Positions 52,302 to 61,498 of a stretch of DNA of 64,000 bases are shown here, piece after piece. Origin of the DNA: SZUA-365 sp964635845 (lineage in GTDB: Bacteria > Bacteroidota > Ignavibacteria > SZUA-365); assembly GCA_964635845.1 (NCBI GenBank), contig CAZWNO010000003.1:40389-104388 (forward strand). The letters are read 5' to 3'. Position 1 is the stretch's first letter, and every line of letters begins with the position of its first letter. A program made the position numbers and the translations under genes. The notes beneath the pieces were generated by a model, which saw only the letters and a program-made list of their open reading frames with translations, made no database searches and was not told the origin of the DNA.

Positions 52302-53681
52302 TTACCGCACGCCGAAGACGCTGAGAAGATTCGAGGTCGGGAATTGCATATCGAGCGACCAGGGCGCACCCCGTTTGCCCGCGCCCACGGCGACGGGAGC
52401 CTTGATACCGGGAATGTTGTGGAACGGGACGAAACGGATGTTCGCCTGGAAGGCATTGTTCATGGTTCTGATGAACCTGTTCGCGATGACCGCCTGTCCG
52501 CGGCTCGAGGGGTGGATCCCGTCGAGACTGAACATGCCACCCGAAATGAAAGCCGTGGTAAATACTTCCCCCGCCACATTGTACCCGCCAGCCTTGAGTT
52601 CTTCGAACAGCCCGTGTATGTCGACGAGTACGAAGCCGTTGCGCGCGCACTCCGCATCGAGAATGGCGTTATACTCGGAGATCGCCTGCTGAACGGTCGA
52701 TACTTCGGCATTGTCGAGCACGAATTTCGAATCGAGGGCGGTGCTCGGCGAGAATCCCTTGCCCATCTGCAGCTGCTCCTGCGCGGTAAGCAGCACGTAG
52801 TCCGCGCCGCGGTGTTCGGAAGCGGGCTCGGCGGTTGTCACGTTGCCTTCCTTGTTCTTGTAGTAGATCGAGAAGGGCTGGGAGGGATTATCCTTGTTCG
52901 GGACGCGCAGCGGGACGGTGGTGAGGAACGGCACGGCAGTCACGTCCGGGAGATTGGCGACGAGCACCTTCGTGTTCGGGAGCGCCGTCTTGATCTTCGC
53001 GAAGGCCGCCTGGATCACCTGCTGAAAGATGGCGCGCTCCGTGGGCATCGTGCGCGGAGGATCACCGCCGATACCGACGTTCGTGCCCTGCGTGCCGCCG
53101 GAGATCGCATAGCCGAGCACGTCGTTGTTGCCGAGCCAGAATGTCAGCAGCGTGGGCTGAAGCGCGATGGCCTGATCGACCAGGGACTTTCCGAACGCAT
53201 TCTGGTCGCGCATGATGTACATGTAGAACGGATTCGACCGATCCTGTGCGCGCTGGAGTATGCTCGAAGTGTCGATGGCATCGGCGACGATGGCACCGGG
53301 AATACCGAGATTGTTGTACGGACGGGCAAGCGTCGCATTCGTGGGAAGGTTCTGCGCGAAGCCGTTGGAAATAATCAGGACTGACGGATACAGGGTCTGC
53401 AGGATGCGCAGTTCGCCGGTGCCGGGATAGGGCATGAGCGGCTGCTCGAAATCCGTGCTTCCGAGCTGCCTGGCGAGCAGATTCGGATAGCTGTACAACT
53501 GTCCCTCGTTGAACAGCGCGCCGGACTGATAGCCGGCGGTCAGGCTGTTGCCGATCGCGACATAGGTCTCGGGATTGACGCTTCCGAGATTGGGATCGCC
53601 GACGGGATTGTCTTCGGAACACGCGCCGATCAGAAGGACCGCGGCCGTCATCATCCAGAAGAAATTCTTCGATAGTTTCAT
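52302..53681 (-). CDS. GDSL/SGNH-hydrolase lipoprotein paired with an OmpP1/FadL porin
   Basis: A 459-aa lipoprotein; signal residues 1-20 end VLLIGACSED, a good lipobox. SGNH blocks: YVAIGNSLTAGYQSGALF (Ser) near 41-58, WLGNNDVLGY (Asn) near 182, and SLDGIHPSSRGQAVIANRF (Asp/His) near 400. The Gly block is less clear. Expected to be an esterase or lipase at the outer membrane. The porin gene is 12 nt upstream. OmpP1/FadL plus GDSL lipoprotein pairs recur in Bacteroidota/Chlorobiota, consistent with hydrolysis of a lipid or ester followed by uptake of the product. Confidence 0.86.
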   Translation of the reverse strand: MKLSKNFFWMMTAAVLLIGACSEDNPVGDPNLGSVNPETYVAIGNSLTAGYQSGALFNEGQLYSYPNLLARQLGSTDFEQPLMPYPGTGELRILQTLYPSVLIISNGFAQNLPTNATLARPYNNLGIPGAIVADAIDTSSILQRAQDRSNPFYMYIMRDQNAFGKSLVDQAIALQPTLLTFWLGNNDVLGYAISGGTQGTNVGIGGDPPRTMPTERAIFQQVIQAAFAKIKTALPNTKVLVANLPDVTAVPFLTTVPLRVPNKDNPSQPFSIYYKNKEGNVTTAEPASEHRGADYVLLTAQEQLQMGKGFSPSTALDSKFVLDNAEVSTVQQAISEYNAILDAECARNGFVLVDIHGLFEELKAGGYNVAGEVFTTAFISGGMFSLDGIHPSSRGQAVIANRFIRTMNNAFQANIRFVPFHNIPGIKAPVAVGAGKRGAPWSLDMQFPTSNLLSVFGVR

Positions 53682-53693
53682 GACCGTTCTCCT

Positions 53694-54968
53694 TTAAAAC
53701 GCGTAGGAAATGTTGAATGCGTACAGGTCTGCCGATCCTGTGTAGCGTCCGTCGAGATTCGCGCCGCCAGGATATGTCGTCGCCTCCGTCACGCGATCGA
53801 GGAAGAACAGATGCAGGTATGCCGCGTCGAGCGTGATCTTCGGGAGTATGTCGATGCCGATACCGATATTCAGGCCATGCCGGTCCGCATCCGGAAGCAG
53901 CGGCTCGAGGCTCTTGTCGGGTACGGGATTGCTGTCATAGAAGTATCCGGCGCGCAGCGCGAGGCCGGTGCCGGTGAGACGGTATTCGCAGCCGAGACGC
54001 GCTATCCATGCGTCCTCGTAGTCCTTGTAGGACGTCACATCATCCTGCTTGACACCGGGAGTGTTCTGGGCGTCCGTCGCGAAATCGATGCTGAGCTTGT
54101 CGTAGGAAGACCATTGGATGCCCTGGAAATCGAACTCCAGGTCGAAATTCTCCATCGGCGACCAGGCGACTCCCGCGAACCACGTTGCCGGCGGGGTAAT
54201 CGCGGTTTTGACATCGCCGCCGGGGAACAGCGGAGCGAGGGCGAATGGCGGATGGAAATTCGCCGTCCCTTCGAATTCGAGTTCGGTCTCCGCGCGATAA
54301 CTGAAGCCGAGTGAGACATCTTCCCTGGGCTTCAGGATGACGCCCGCGTTCCAGCTGACCGCGAGGTCGCCGGAGCCTTCGAGTTCGAGATCCATCGATG
54401 GCTCGAAATTCGTCACTGCCCGGCGCAGATCGACAGTCGAGAACACGATATTCAGTCCCGCGCCGACGGCGAGCCAGTCGGTCAACGCATACGCGACGGT
54501 GGGCATGACATAGAAGGTCTGCAGTTCGATTTCGCGGGTCACCGCACGGCCGATCCAGTCATCGTCCCACTTCGTCCCGAGCCCGTATGGTGTCGTCACG
54601 CCGATGCCGATCGCCAGATCCTCGAGCATTCCGTCCGTCCAGGTGTGGCTGAGGTAGACGTTGGGCGGATAGAAAACCTGGTTTTCCATCTGCCACTCCT
54701 CGTTCGAGTTCAGGTTGCTCGGACCGTAGTAGCTGTAGCTGGGCGTGATGAGCGTGACACCGGCCATCAGATGCGTCCCGCGCAGGTAGGAGAGACCCGC
54801 GGGATTGAAGAAGATCGCGGAAGGATCGTTCGCGCGGGCGGCGAACGCACCCGCCTGCGCCATCGCGCGCGCTCCATGCTCGTTGAGCTGGAACCCCCCT
54901 GCGAATAAGGCAGACGATGAGATGATGCCGCAACACAGCACCATCGGGATGAATAGACGTTTACTCAA
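53694..54968 (-). CDS. OmpP1/FadL/TodX-family outer-membrane transporter
   Basis: A 424-aa beta-barrel for uptake of hydrophobic molecules. TTG start at 54968 with CCGGAGG upstream. After a 23-residue signal peptide, GGFQLNEHGARAMAQAGAFAARANDPSAIFFNPAGLS is the FadL N-terminal plug signature (positions about 24-60). GIGVTTPYGLGTKWDDDWIGR near 122 is the second. The chain continues with alternating beta strands and ends LYAFNISYAF, the terminal-Phe outer-membrane signal. Transcribed with the GDSL lipoprotein. Likely substrate: fatty acids or similar hydrolysis products. Confidence 0.93.
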   Translation of the reverse strand: MSKRLFIPMVLCCGIISSSALFAGGFQLNEHGARAMAQAGAFAARANDPSAIFFNPAGLSYLRGTHLMAGVTLITPSYSYYGPSNLNSNEEWQMENQVFYPPNVYLSHTWTDGMLEDLAIGIGVTTPYGLGTKWDDDWIGRAVTREIELQTFYVMPTVAYALTDWLAVGAGLNIVFSTVDLRRAVTNFEPSMDLELEGSGDLAVSWNAGVILKPREDVSLGFSYRAETELEFEGTANFHPPFALAPLFPGGDVKTAITPPATWFAGVAWSPMENFDLEFDFQGIQWSSYDKLSIDFATDAQNTPGVKQDDVTSYKDYEDAWIARLGCEYRLTGTGLALRAGYFYDSNPVPDKSLEPLLPDADRHGLNIGIGIDILPKITLDAAYLHLFFLDRVTEATTYPGGANLDGRYTGSADLYAFNISYAF

Positions 54969-54993
54969 AACGACCTCCGGATAGTTGTACAGT

Positions 54994-55500
54994 TCAGGAG
55001 ATTTCTATGAGAATGGCGTTTTTTTCAACGGCATCGGATTCGGATACGCGGACCGCCTTGACGATACCTGCGGCCTGCGCCTTTATTTCGTTTTCCATTT
55101 TCATGGCTTCGAGAATGAGCACCCCCTGCCCCGCCTCGATCAGCTCGCCTTCGGAGACGAGGATGCGCGTGATCTTGCCGGGCATGGGCGAGCGAAGGAT
55201 GGCCGCGTGCAGCCTGGTCGCTTTTTCGAGGCCGAGGGAACTCAACAGCGCGGCATGTTCGTCCTCCAGGGCAACGTGAAGACTGACGCCGTTGAGACGG
55301 ATGCGATACCCCCCGCCCTCCGCATCCATCCGAAGCGAGGAGATGTCATAGCGGCGATTCGCGACGCGCAGGAATCGGGCATCGCCCGCGGAGAGTACTT
55401 CGACATCGACGGCCACGCCGTCGACGAAGACATGCCCGTCGTCGTCGCTCTCGATCCGGTACTCCTGTCCCTCGACGCGTGCCGTGTAGGTCCGTTTCAA
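54994..55500 (-). CDS. Biotin carboxyl carrier protein of an acyl-CoA carboxylase
   Basis: A 168-aa protein. The start is TTG at 55500, sharing TTGA with the stop of the biotin carboxylase gene; it gives MKRTYTARVEGQEY. Residues 1-95 are a beta-rich linker domain like the BT region of propionyl-CoA carboxylase alpha chains. The biotinyl domain follows, with SPMPGKITRILVSEGE and EAMKMENEI, where Lys134 is the biotinylation site. It forms, with the preceding biotin carboxylase, a split alpha subunit. The carboxyltransferase (beta) subunit is not in the window. Confidence 0.9.
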   Translation of the reverse strand: MKRTYTARVEGQEYRIESDDDGHVFVDGVAVDVEVLSAGDARFLRVANRRYDISSLRMDAEGGGYRIRLNGVSLHVALEDEHAALLSSLGLEKATRLHAAILRSPMPGKITRILVSEGELIEAGQGVLILEAMKMENEIKAQAAGIVKAVRVSESDAVEKNAILIEIS

Positions 55501-57016
55501 TGTCCGCCTCCCCCACGGTGACGCAGCAGCCAAGGTGAGCAGGTACGCGATGCCGCCTCCTTCACACCGACGCCAACGCCCTTGCCGAGATTCCGGCCTT
55601 CCTCGGCGAAGACCGCGGCAAGCGCGGCGGCGAGCCTCTCGTCCTCGGCAAGCCGGCGAAGGAGGTCGGGTCGAAAGTGTTTCTGCACGAAATCGATGCG
55701 GAAATCTCCTTCGACGAAGTTCGGATGATCCATGACGAAACGGCAGAACGGGATGGTCGTCTCTACACCGTCGATGACGTATTCATCCAGCGCGCGGCGC
55801 ATCTTCCTTATCGCGTCGGCTCTGTCCATGCCCCAGACAATCAGCTTGGCAAACATGGGATCGTAATGGATCGAGATTTCGCTTCCCTCTGCCACCCCGG
55901 AATCGTCCCGGACACCGAATCCCTGCGGTGCGCGGTAACGCTTCAGCACGCCCGTGTCGGGGAGGAAATTGCTTCGCACGTCCTCCGNNNNNNNNNNCAT
56001 TCAATGGCATGGCCGCGCAGGCGTATGTCCTCCTGAGCAAAGGGCAGAGGTTTCCCTTCCGCGACGAGGATCTGCATCTTAACCAAATCGATGCCCGTGA
56101 CCATTTCCGTCACCGGGTGCTCCACCTGCAGGCGCGTGTTCATTTCCAGGAAATAAAACCTGCGGTCGCGGTCGACCAGGAATTCGATGGTACCTGCATT
56201 GACGTACCCGCAGGCCCGCGCCGCCTCGGTGGCGGCCTGCCCCATGCGCGCGCGGAGTTCCTCGTCCACGATGACGGAAGGAGATTCCTCGACGACCTTT
56301 TGATGCCGGCGCTGTATGGAGCACTCGCGTTCGCCGAGGTACAGGTGATTGCCATGCGTATCCGAGAGCACCTGTATCTCCACATGCCGCGGTTCGAGCA
56401 CGTACTTCTCGATATACACCCGGTCATCGCCGAAAGCCGAGCGGGCCTCGTTCCGCGCAGACTCGAGAGCCCGGTGCAGATCGGACGGCCGTTCAACGAC
56501 GCGCATCCCCTTGCCGCCCCCTCCTGCCGCAGCCTTGAGCAGGACCGGATAGCCGACCTCGCGCGCTATGCGTTCCGCTTCGTCCGCCGAGGCAACAGCA
56601 CTCTCAGTACCGGGAACGACAGGGACCCCCCGCTGGATCATGAGCCTGCGTGCAGAGGTCTTGTCTCCCATCAGCTCGATCGTCTCCGCCGGCGGGCCGA
56701 TGAAGATCAGTCCCGCTGCCTTGACCGCGCGCGCGAATGCCGCATTCTCGGAAAGGAATCCGTAGCCTGGATGAATCGCATCGCAGCCTGCATCGAGCGC
56801 GGTCTGGATGATCGTCTCCACGCGAAGATAACTCTCGCGGGACGCCGCGGGTCCGATGCAGTAGGCTTCATCCGCCGCGAGTACATGGGGGGATGTCTGG
56901 TCCGGTTCAGAATACACTGCGACCGTTCGAATGCCGAGTTCCTTGCAGGCCCGGATAATTCGAACAGCTATTTCCCCTCTATTCGCTATCAGCAGCGATC
57001 GAACAGGTTCTTTCAC
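55497..57016 (-). CDS. Biotin carboxylase subunit of acetyl-/propionyl-CoA carboxylase
   Basis: ATP-grasp enzyme that carboxylates biotin with bicarbonate; about 506 aa, GTG start at 57016. N-terminal LLIANRGEIAVRIIRACKELGI, GYGFLSENAAFA, ATP loop KAAAGGGGKGMRVV, ERECSIQRRHQKVVEESPS and EMNTRLQVEHPVTEMVTGID are all canonical. Ten Ns at 55988-55997 fall in RGHAIE(CRIYA)EDVRSNF; about 11 missing bases would restore the frame exactly. The C-terminal 55 residues extend beyond typical AccC. Coupled by TTGA overlap to the biotin carrier gene. Carboxylase of acetyl-, propionyl- or another acyl-CoA. Confidence 0.93.
55988..55997. other. Assembly gap (10 N) in the biotin carboxylase gene
   Basis: Ten Ns in the conserved ECRIYAED block. 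Family sequence predicts 11 missing bases, so the placeholder is one base too short and shifts the frame. Confidence 0.95.
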
Positions 57017-57098
57017 TAGTTGCCGAAAAGGTGCTCAGGTGTTCCGGGTCATAATACGCAATCAGGGTCCTATTCGCAAGATTGCGATGCGCGAACAA

Positions 57099-59443
57099 TC
57101 AACCGCCTTTGAAAAACACCTTCGTCATCCCCGAACCTCCCTCGTTCCATTCGGCCAGGGCAAACTNNNNNNNNNNGCTCCCGTGCCCTTGCCATGGATG
57201 ATGTCCACGCGCTTGAGGCCCATCGACCACGCCTGGTAGAGGAAGCGATCGATCTCGCGAATCGCATCGTCACCGAACAGTCCGCGGACATCGATTTCAT
57301 TTTTCTCAAGCACTTCCTCGATGTGCTGCGTGGCGACATGCTCCTTCACCGGCGGCGACGCAATCCGCTGCAGCTTCTCGACAGGGACGTTCATGCGCAG
57401 GGCCCCGAAGGCGACTTCCACCTTCCCACGAGCAGGTTCCGACAGCAGGATTCCCCTCGTTCCGGGATTGTCGCGCATGACGACTTCGTCCCCTGCCTTC
57501 AGTGGGACATCAATGGCGGCGCCCGTAGGGGACTCGGAACGGATTTCCCCAAGTTCCGCCTCGACGCGGGATGTCACCTCTCCGACCCGCGCATGGGCGC
57601 GGTGTATCGCCTCTTTCGACGCATGCTCCTCCCGGATGCCGCGAATGGCGTCCTCGACGGCCGCGTTCGCGTCGCGCAACACGCGCTCCGCCTCCTCGAG
57701 CGAGTGCTTCCTGATCTCCCTGGCTTCCTGCTTTATCGTCTTGAGCTTCTGTTCGTAGTCGGCGGCGAGCGCGTTGTATTTTTCTTCCTGCTGTTCCGTG
57801 CGGCGGAGGCGGATGCCGAGTTCCTGCGAGCGGAGTTCAACCTCGGCGAGCAGTTTCTCGAGCGCGTCCGACTGCGTGCCGAGTATTTCCCGCGCCCGGT
57901 CGATGGTCGCAGGGTCCATGCCGTGCCGCCGCGTGATCTCGAACGCGTAACTGCTCCCGGGGAGCCCCGATCTGAAAACGTAGGTCGGCTGCAGCGTGTG
58001 CAGATCGAATTCCATCGCGGCGTTCTCCATGCCGTCCTGCGCGTGCGCGAAGGCCTTGAGCATGCCGTGATGCGTGGTCGCGATCACATGCGCCCGGGCC
58101 CGTGTCAGCCGTTCGAGGATGGCGGCGCCCAGCGCGCTGCCCTCCGAAGGATCGGTGCCCGTGCCGATTTCGTCTATCAGGACGAGCGAGGCGCTTCCCG
58201 CCTCGGCCACGATGCGGGCCAGACGGCTGATATGAGAGCTGAAGGTACTTAAATCGTTCTCCAACGATTGCTCGTCGCCGATGTCCACGTGCACGTTGTC
58301 GTAGATGGGAAAGACGCTCATCGCGTCACAGGGAACCGGAATGCCGCTCTGCACCATGAGCACCATCAGTCCGATCGTCTTCATCGCGACGCTTTTTCCT
58401 CCGGCGTTCGGACCGGTGATGATGATGGTCGTGGCATTTTCCCCGAGCGTCAGATCCAGCGGGACGACGTCCTTCATTTTCTTGTGCAGCAGCAGGAGCG
58501 GATGCCGTCCATGCTGAAGGTTGAGGGTTCCCTCGCGGCTGACGCGCGGGCAGGAACCGAGCACGCTCTGACCATAGCGGGCACGCGCATAGAGGCTGTC
58601 GAAATCGCCGACGATTTCCACCGACCGCAGGAGCGGCTGCACCGCACTGCGCAGACGATCGGTGAGATCCGTGAGGATGGTGTTGACCTCGCGGATCTCC
58701 GCGAACTGCAGGTCACGGATCTCGTTGTTGAGATCGAGCGTTTCCGTGGGCTCGATGTAGACGGTCTGTCCGGATGCCGACGAGGAATGGATGAAGCCCT
58801 GGATCTGCCTCTTGTATTCAACCTTCACCGGCAGGACCATGCGTCCGTCACGCATCGTGACGAGTTCCTCCATGACCATCTCGTCTTCCGAAACGCGTTT
58901 GAGGATGGTTTCCATCCGGCGGCGGAGCTGCGCGCTTTTCTCGATGATTTCGCGGCGGATGCCGCGGAGTTCCTTGCTGGCTGTATCCTTGACCTTCCCT
59001 TCCTCGTCGACCACGCGGTCGATGTGAAACTCGAGCAGTTTATCCTCATGGAGTTCGGCTGCCAGCTGCGTCAGCAGCAGCAGCCTCTCGCTGCGCTTCG
59101 CCACGAAGGACTTGAGTTTGCGGGAGACGACCAGCAGGCGCAGAATCTCGAGAAAGTCCTCGGAAGGAATGATGCTGCCTGGCTTCGCGGCGCGGTGCAG
59201 TGCCGGTCTGATGTCTTCCAGCGCGTCGAGAGGCGGGATATCGTCGGATTCCACCAGTCCCCGCATCTCGTCGACACGCGCGAGTTCGTCGCGCACGAGG
59301 GCGAACATGGAAGACGGCGTCAGTTGTTCGATCCGCTCCCTGCCAAAGAGCGTTGCGCTCATGCCCGCGATATGGCTGCGCAGGCGCGGGAATTCCAGCG
59401 TGGTCAGAGCTTCGGCAAAGGGCACATGCTCGGGCACTAGCAT
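57099..59443 (-). CDS. mutS2: MutS2 endonuclease/ATPase (C-terminus interrupted by a run of N)
   Basis: MutS family member that suppresses recombination and acts in ribosome rescue; cytoplasmic. Core domain, then ATPase: Walker A ITGPNAGGKSVAMKTIG near residues 344-360, Walker B ASLVLIDEIGTGTDPSEGSALG near 420-441, ATTHHGMLKAFA (switch). A long coiled-coil clamp region (about 530-640) and a KOW-like segment follow. The C-terminal Smr nuclease domain begins IDVRGLFGDDAIREIDRFLYQA and VDIIHGKGTG. After the 10-N gap at 57167-57176 the right frame reads FALAEWNEGGSGMTKVFFKGG and stops at 57099. About 50 nt of the Smr domain are missing. Confidence 0.94.
57167..57176. other. Assembly gap (10 N) in mutS2
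   Basis: Ten Ns inside the Smr domain. The conserved stretch between HGKGTG and the F-x-EWNEGGSG ending is absent, so about 50 bases are missing rather than 10. Confidence 0.95.
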
Positions 59444-59527
59444 TCTCCCGTCGCGGGCCGCGGCAGCGGGTGGTGAGAATCACAGGGAGACATGACTGAA
59501 TTCCGCATTCGAATGTCCTTTAAAACG

Positions 59528-59560
59528 AAGAGGCAAACGCCGAGTCGACGCCTGCCTCTT
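59528..59560 (-). terminator. Probable terminator downstream of exbB-exbD-exbD
   Basis: An 8-bp stem, 59528-59535 (aagaggca) with 59553-59560 (tgcctctt), and a loop that can pair further. On the minus strand it is followed by cgtttt. It lies 20 nt after the last exbD stop and 85 nt before mutS2. Confidence 0.55.
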
Positions 59561-59580
59561 TCCATGACGGTGATATCAGT

Positions 59581-59994
59581 TCAGAGCTTCGACAGTGCCG
59601 AATAGTTGATGCGCAGGGCGTCGGCGCGTCGGAGTTCCTGCTGTACGTCGCTGACGATCCCCATCCGTGATCCCCTGTCAATGCGCAGGGACATGATGAT
59701 ATTGGGATTGTTCATGCGTTTCTGGTAGGCGATGTTGCTGAGCGCCTCGACGGGAATTATCGAATCATCGACCTGAATCCGCTCGTCCTTGCCGATCCAC
59801 AGATACGAGAGGAGACGCTTGTTATCGATTTTTTCCACGGAGACGGCCTCGGGGAGGGTGTACTGGACTTGAATCTCCACCTCTCTGAGAACGGTCGACA
59901 CGAGGAAAAAGATGAGAAGCGTGAAAATGATGTCCGGCAGGGAAGAGGTAGGGATTCCCTGTGTAGTTTGGGCTAATTTTTTCTTGAATTTCAT
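59581..59994 (-). CDS. exbD: ExbD/TolR-family protein, second copy
   Basis: A 137-aa inner-membrane protein. A cytoplasmic basic start (MKFKKKLAQTTQ) is followed by IPTSSLPDIIFTLLIFFLVST, the single helix with the proton-relay Asp at residue 21. The periplasmic part has RIQVDDSIIPVEALSNIAYQ and ends in a helix with DVQQELRRADAL. Together with ExbB it forms a proton-driven motor. It differs clearly from the first copy (170 aa), so the two are not a recent duplication. No TonB or TolB gene is adjacent. Confidence 0.92.
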   Translation of the reverse strand: MKFKKKLAQTTQGIPTSSLPDIIFTLLIFFLVSTVLREVEIQVQYTLPEAVSVEKIDNKRLLSYLWIGKDERIQVDDSIIPVEALSNIAYQKRMNNPNIIMSLRIDRGSRMGIVSDVQQELRRADALRINYSALSKL

Positions 59995-60012
59995 GTGCGG
60001 TCGCTCCTGCTG

Positions 60013-60525
60013 TTAGCCTTCCTCGGCTTGGGTCGGTTCGGCGAGGGAGATGCGCTGGGGAATCTGTTCGCGGATTTCGATAATCTGTTTCTCGTTCGCC
60101 TTCTTCAGCGGAACGCCGAATTTCGCCTGCGAGTACTCGTTGCGAAGATCCTCATACGCCAGTTTGAGCTGATCCATGACGCTGATGTAGATGTTGTACG
60201 GCGTGTCACGGACCGTCTTGTAGCTGATGATCAGTTTCGGATTCGCCTTGATGCGCGCAACCATCTCGTCCTTTATCTGCGGCACGCCGATGATCTTTTC
60301 GTCGAGCAGCACGTCGCCGACCTCGTTGACCAGGAGATTCGCTATGTTTTCGGACTTGACCTGCACCTGCTCTGCATTCTCCACCCATGGCGGCAGCACG
60401 AGATCGATCCCCGTATCGATGTCGATCACCGTCGTCACAAGGAAGAAGAGCAGCAGCAGAAAGGAGATGTCCGCCATAGAGCTGGTCGGAATTTCCACCG
60501 GCACTTTCTTCTTCTTTCGGAACAT
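60013..60525 (-). CDS. exbD: ExbD/TolR-family protein, first copy
   Basis: A 170-aa protein. MFRKKKKVPVEIPTSSMADISFLLLLFFLVTTVID carries the membrane helix with the relay Asp at residue 19. The periplasmic domain contains LVNEVGDVLLDEKIIGVPQIKDEM and is longer than usual, with a C-terminal helix (LAYEDLRNEYSQAKFG) and an acidic tail. The ribosome-binding GGAG lies inside a 5-bp hairpin at 60534-60546. Located 42 nt after exbB and 18 nt before the second exbD. Confidence 0.92.
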   Translation of the reverse strand: MFRKKKKVPVEIPTSSMADISFLLLLFFLVTTVIDIDTGIDLVLPPWVENAEQVQVKSENIANLLVNEVGDVLLDEKIIGVPQIKDEMVARIKANPKLIISYKTVRDTPYNIYISVMDQLKLAYEDLRNEYSQAKFGVPLKKANEKQIIEIREQIPQRISLAEPTQAEEG

Positions 60526-60533
60526 TTGAAGAT

Positions 60534-60546
60534 ACTCCTTCGGAGT
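60534..60546 (-). promoter_or_regulatory. Hairpin containing the exbD ribosome-binding site
   Basis: On the minus strand actcc-gaa-ggagt forms a 5-bp, 3-nt-loop hairpin that holds GGAG, 8 nt before the exbD ATG at 60525. It could limit exbD translation relative to exbB. Confidence 0.35.
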
Positions 60547-60567
60547 TGGATGAAAACGGACGAGTGC

Positions 60568-61266
60568 TTACTTGCTGACCTTCTTTCCTCTCTGGAGCAG
60601 GACGAGGGAGTCGATCAGTTCGATCGAACTTTCTTCCATCTCAACCACAAGCTTGTCGATGCGGGCGACGAAATAGTTGTAGAACACCTGCAGGATCATT
60701 GCCACCACGAGACCGAAGAGTGTCGTGAGCAACGCAACCGAAATACCGGTCGCGACGATTTCCGGGGAGATGTTCTTCGCCGCGGCGATTGCGTCGAAGG
60801 CCTGGATCATTCCCTGCACGGTGCCGGTGAAGCCCAGCAACGGTGCGATGGAAATGAATGTGGAGATCCAGATCAGCCCGCGCTCGAGGAAGGACATCTC
60901 GATGGATCCGTAGCTGATGACCGCCTTTTCCGCGGCTTCTATGCCTTCGTCCGCGCGCATGAGACCCGCCTGGAAGACACTCGCGATGGAACCACTGCTC
61001 TTCGAGCAGATCTCGATCGCGCGTTCGACACCGCCCTCGTCCAGCCCCTTCTTGACATCGACGATGAATTTCTTGGTATTGACGGAAGCACGTGACAGCG
61101 AGATGATCTTGAAAACCACGAACGCCAGGCCGAGTACCAGGCAAGCGAGAATGGGCCACATGAAGAGACCGCCCTCATTGAATTTCTGGATCAGATAATT
61201 GGCGACGCCAGTGTCCTCACCAGTTTCCTGAAGGAGCAGGAGGAAGATTCCGAAAACATGCTGCAT
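60568..61266 (-). CDS. exbB: MotA/TolQ/ExbB-family proton channel
   Basis: A 232-aa inner-membrane protein with three helices: about 30-52 (LFMWPILACLVLGLAFVVFK), 133-155 (FISIAPLLGFTGTVQGMIQAF) and 170-195 (GISVALLTTLFGLVVAMILQV). The pore motif LGFTGTVQGM is diagnostic. It has a short extra N-terminal hydrophobic segment and a strong GGAGG. Forms a motor with the two ExbD proteins that could drive TonB-dependent uptake, Tol-Pal or surface motility; no partner gene is adjacent to decide. Confidence 0.93.
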   Translation of the reverse strand: MQHVFGIFLLLLQETGEDTGVANYLIQKFNEGGLFMWPILACLVLGLAFVVFKIISLSRASVNTKKFIVDVKKGLDEGGVERAIEICSKSSGSIASVFQAGLMRADEGIEAAEKAVISYGSIEMSFLERGLIWISTFISIAPLLGFTGTVQGMIQAFDAIAAAKNISPEIVATGISVALLTTLFGLVVAMILQVFYNYFVARIDKLVVEMEESSIELIDSLVLLQRGKKVSK

Positions 61267-61412
61267 GTTAGTGTGCCTCCATTAAAAAGAGTAAAGGGTA
61301 CAGATTTCTGTCTTTATGGTTGTCGCACCCGCACCCCTGTCGCCAAGGCAGATTGGCGGCGGTACGGACGATCGTGCAGTTATTTTCTCGGCTCAACTCG
61401 AAACATCTTTAC

Positions 61413-61443
61413 TAAAATACGCCACCCTTCACCGAAACTCAAG
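61413..61443 (-). promoter_or_regulatory. Candidate promoter of exbB-exbD-exbD
   Basis: On the minus strand TTG (61443-61441), 20 nt, then TATTTTAG (61420-61413; 7 of 8 to TAnnTTTG), exactly the spacing at the tRNA-Val promoter. As sigma-70 it reads TTGAGT, 17 nt, TATTTT. It would give a 5' leader of about 140 nt. The rest of 61267-61498 holds no recognised gene. Confidence 0.42.
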
Positions 61444-61498
61444 CAGGAATGTTGCGAAATTCAGCATGGACGCCAGTCCGGGAGCAGGCGTTGGATAC

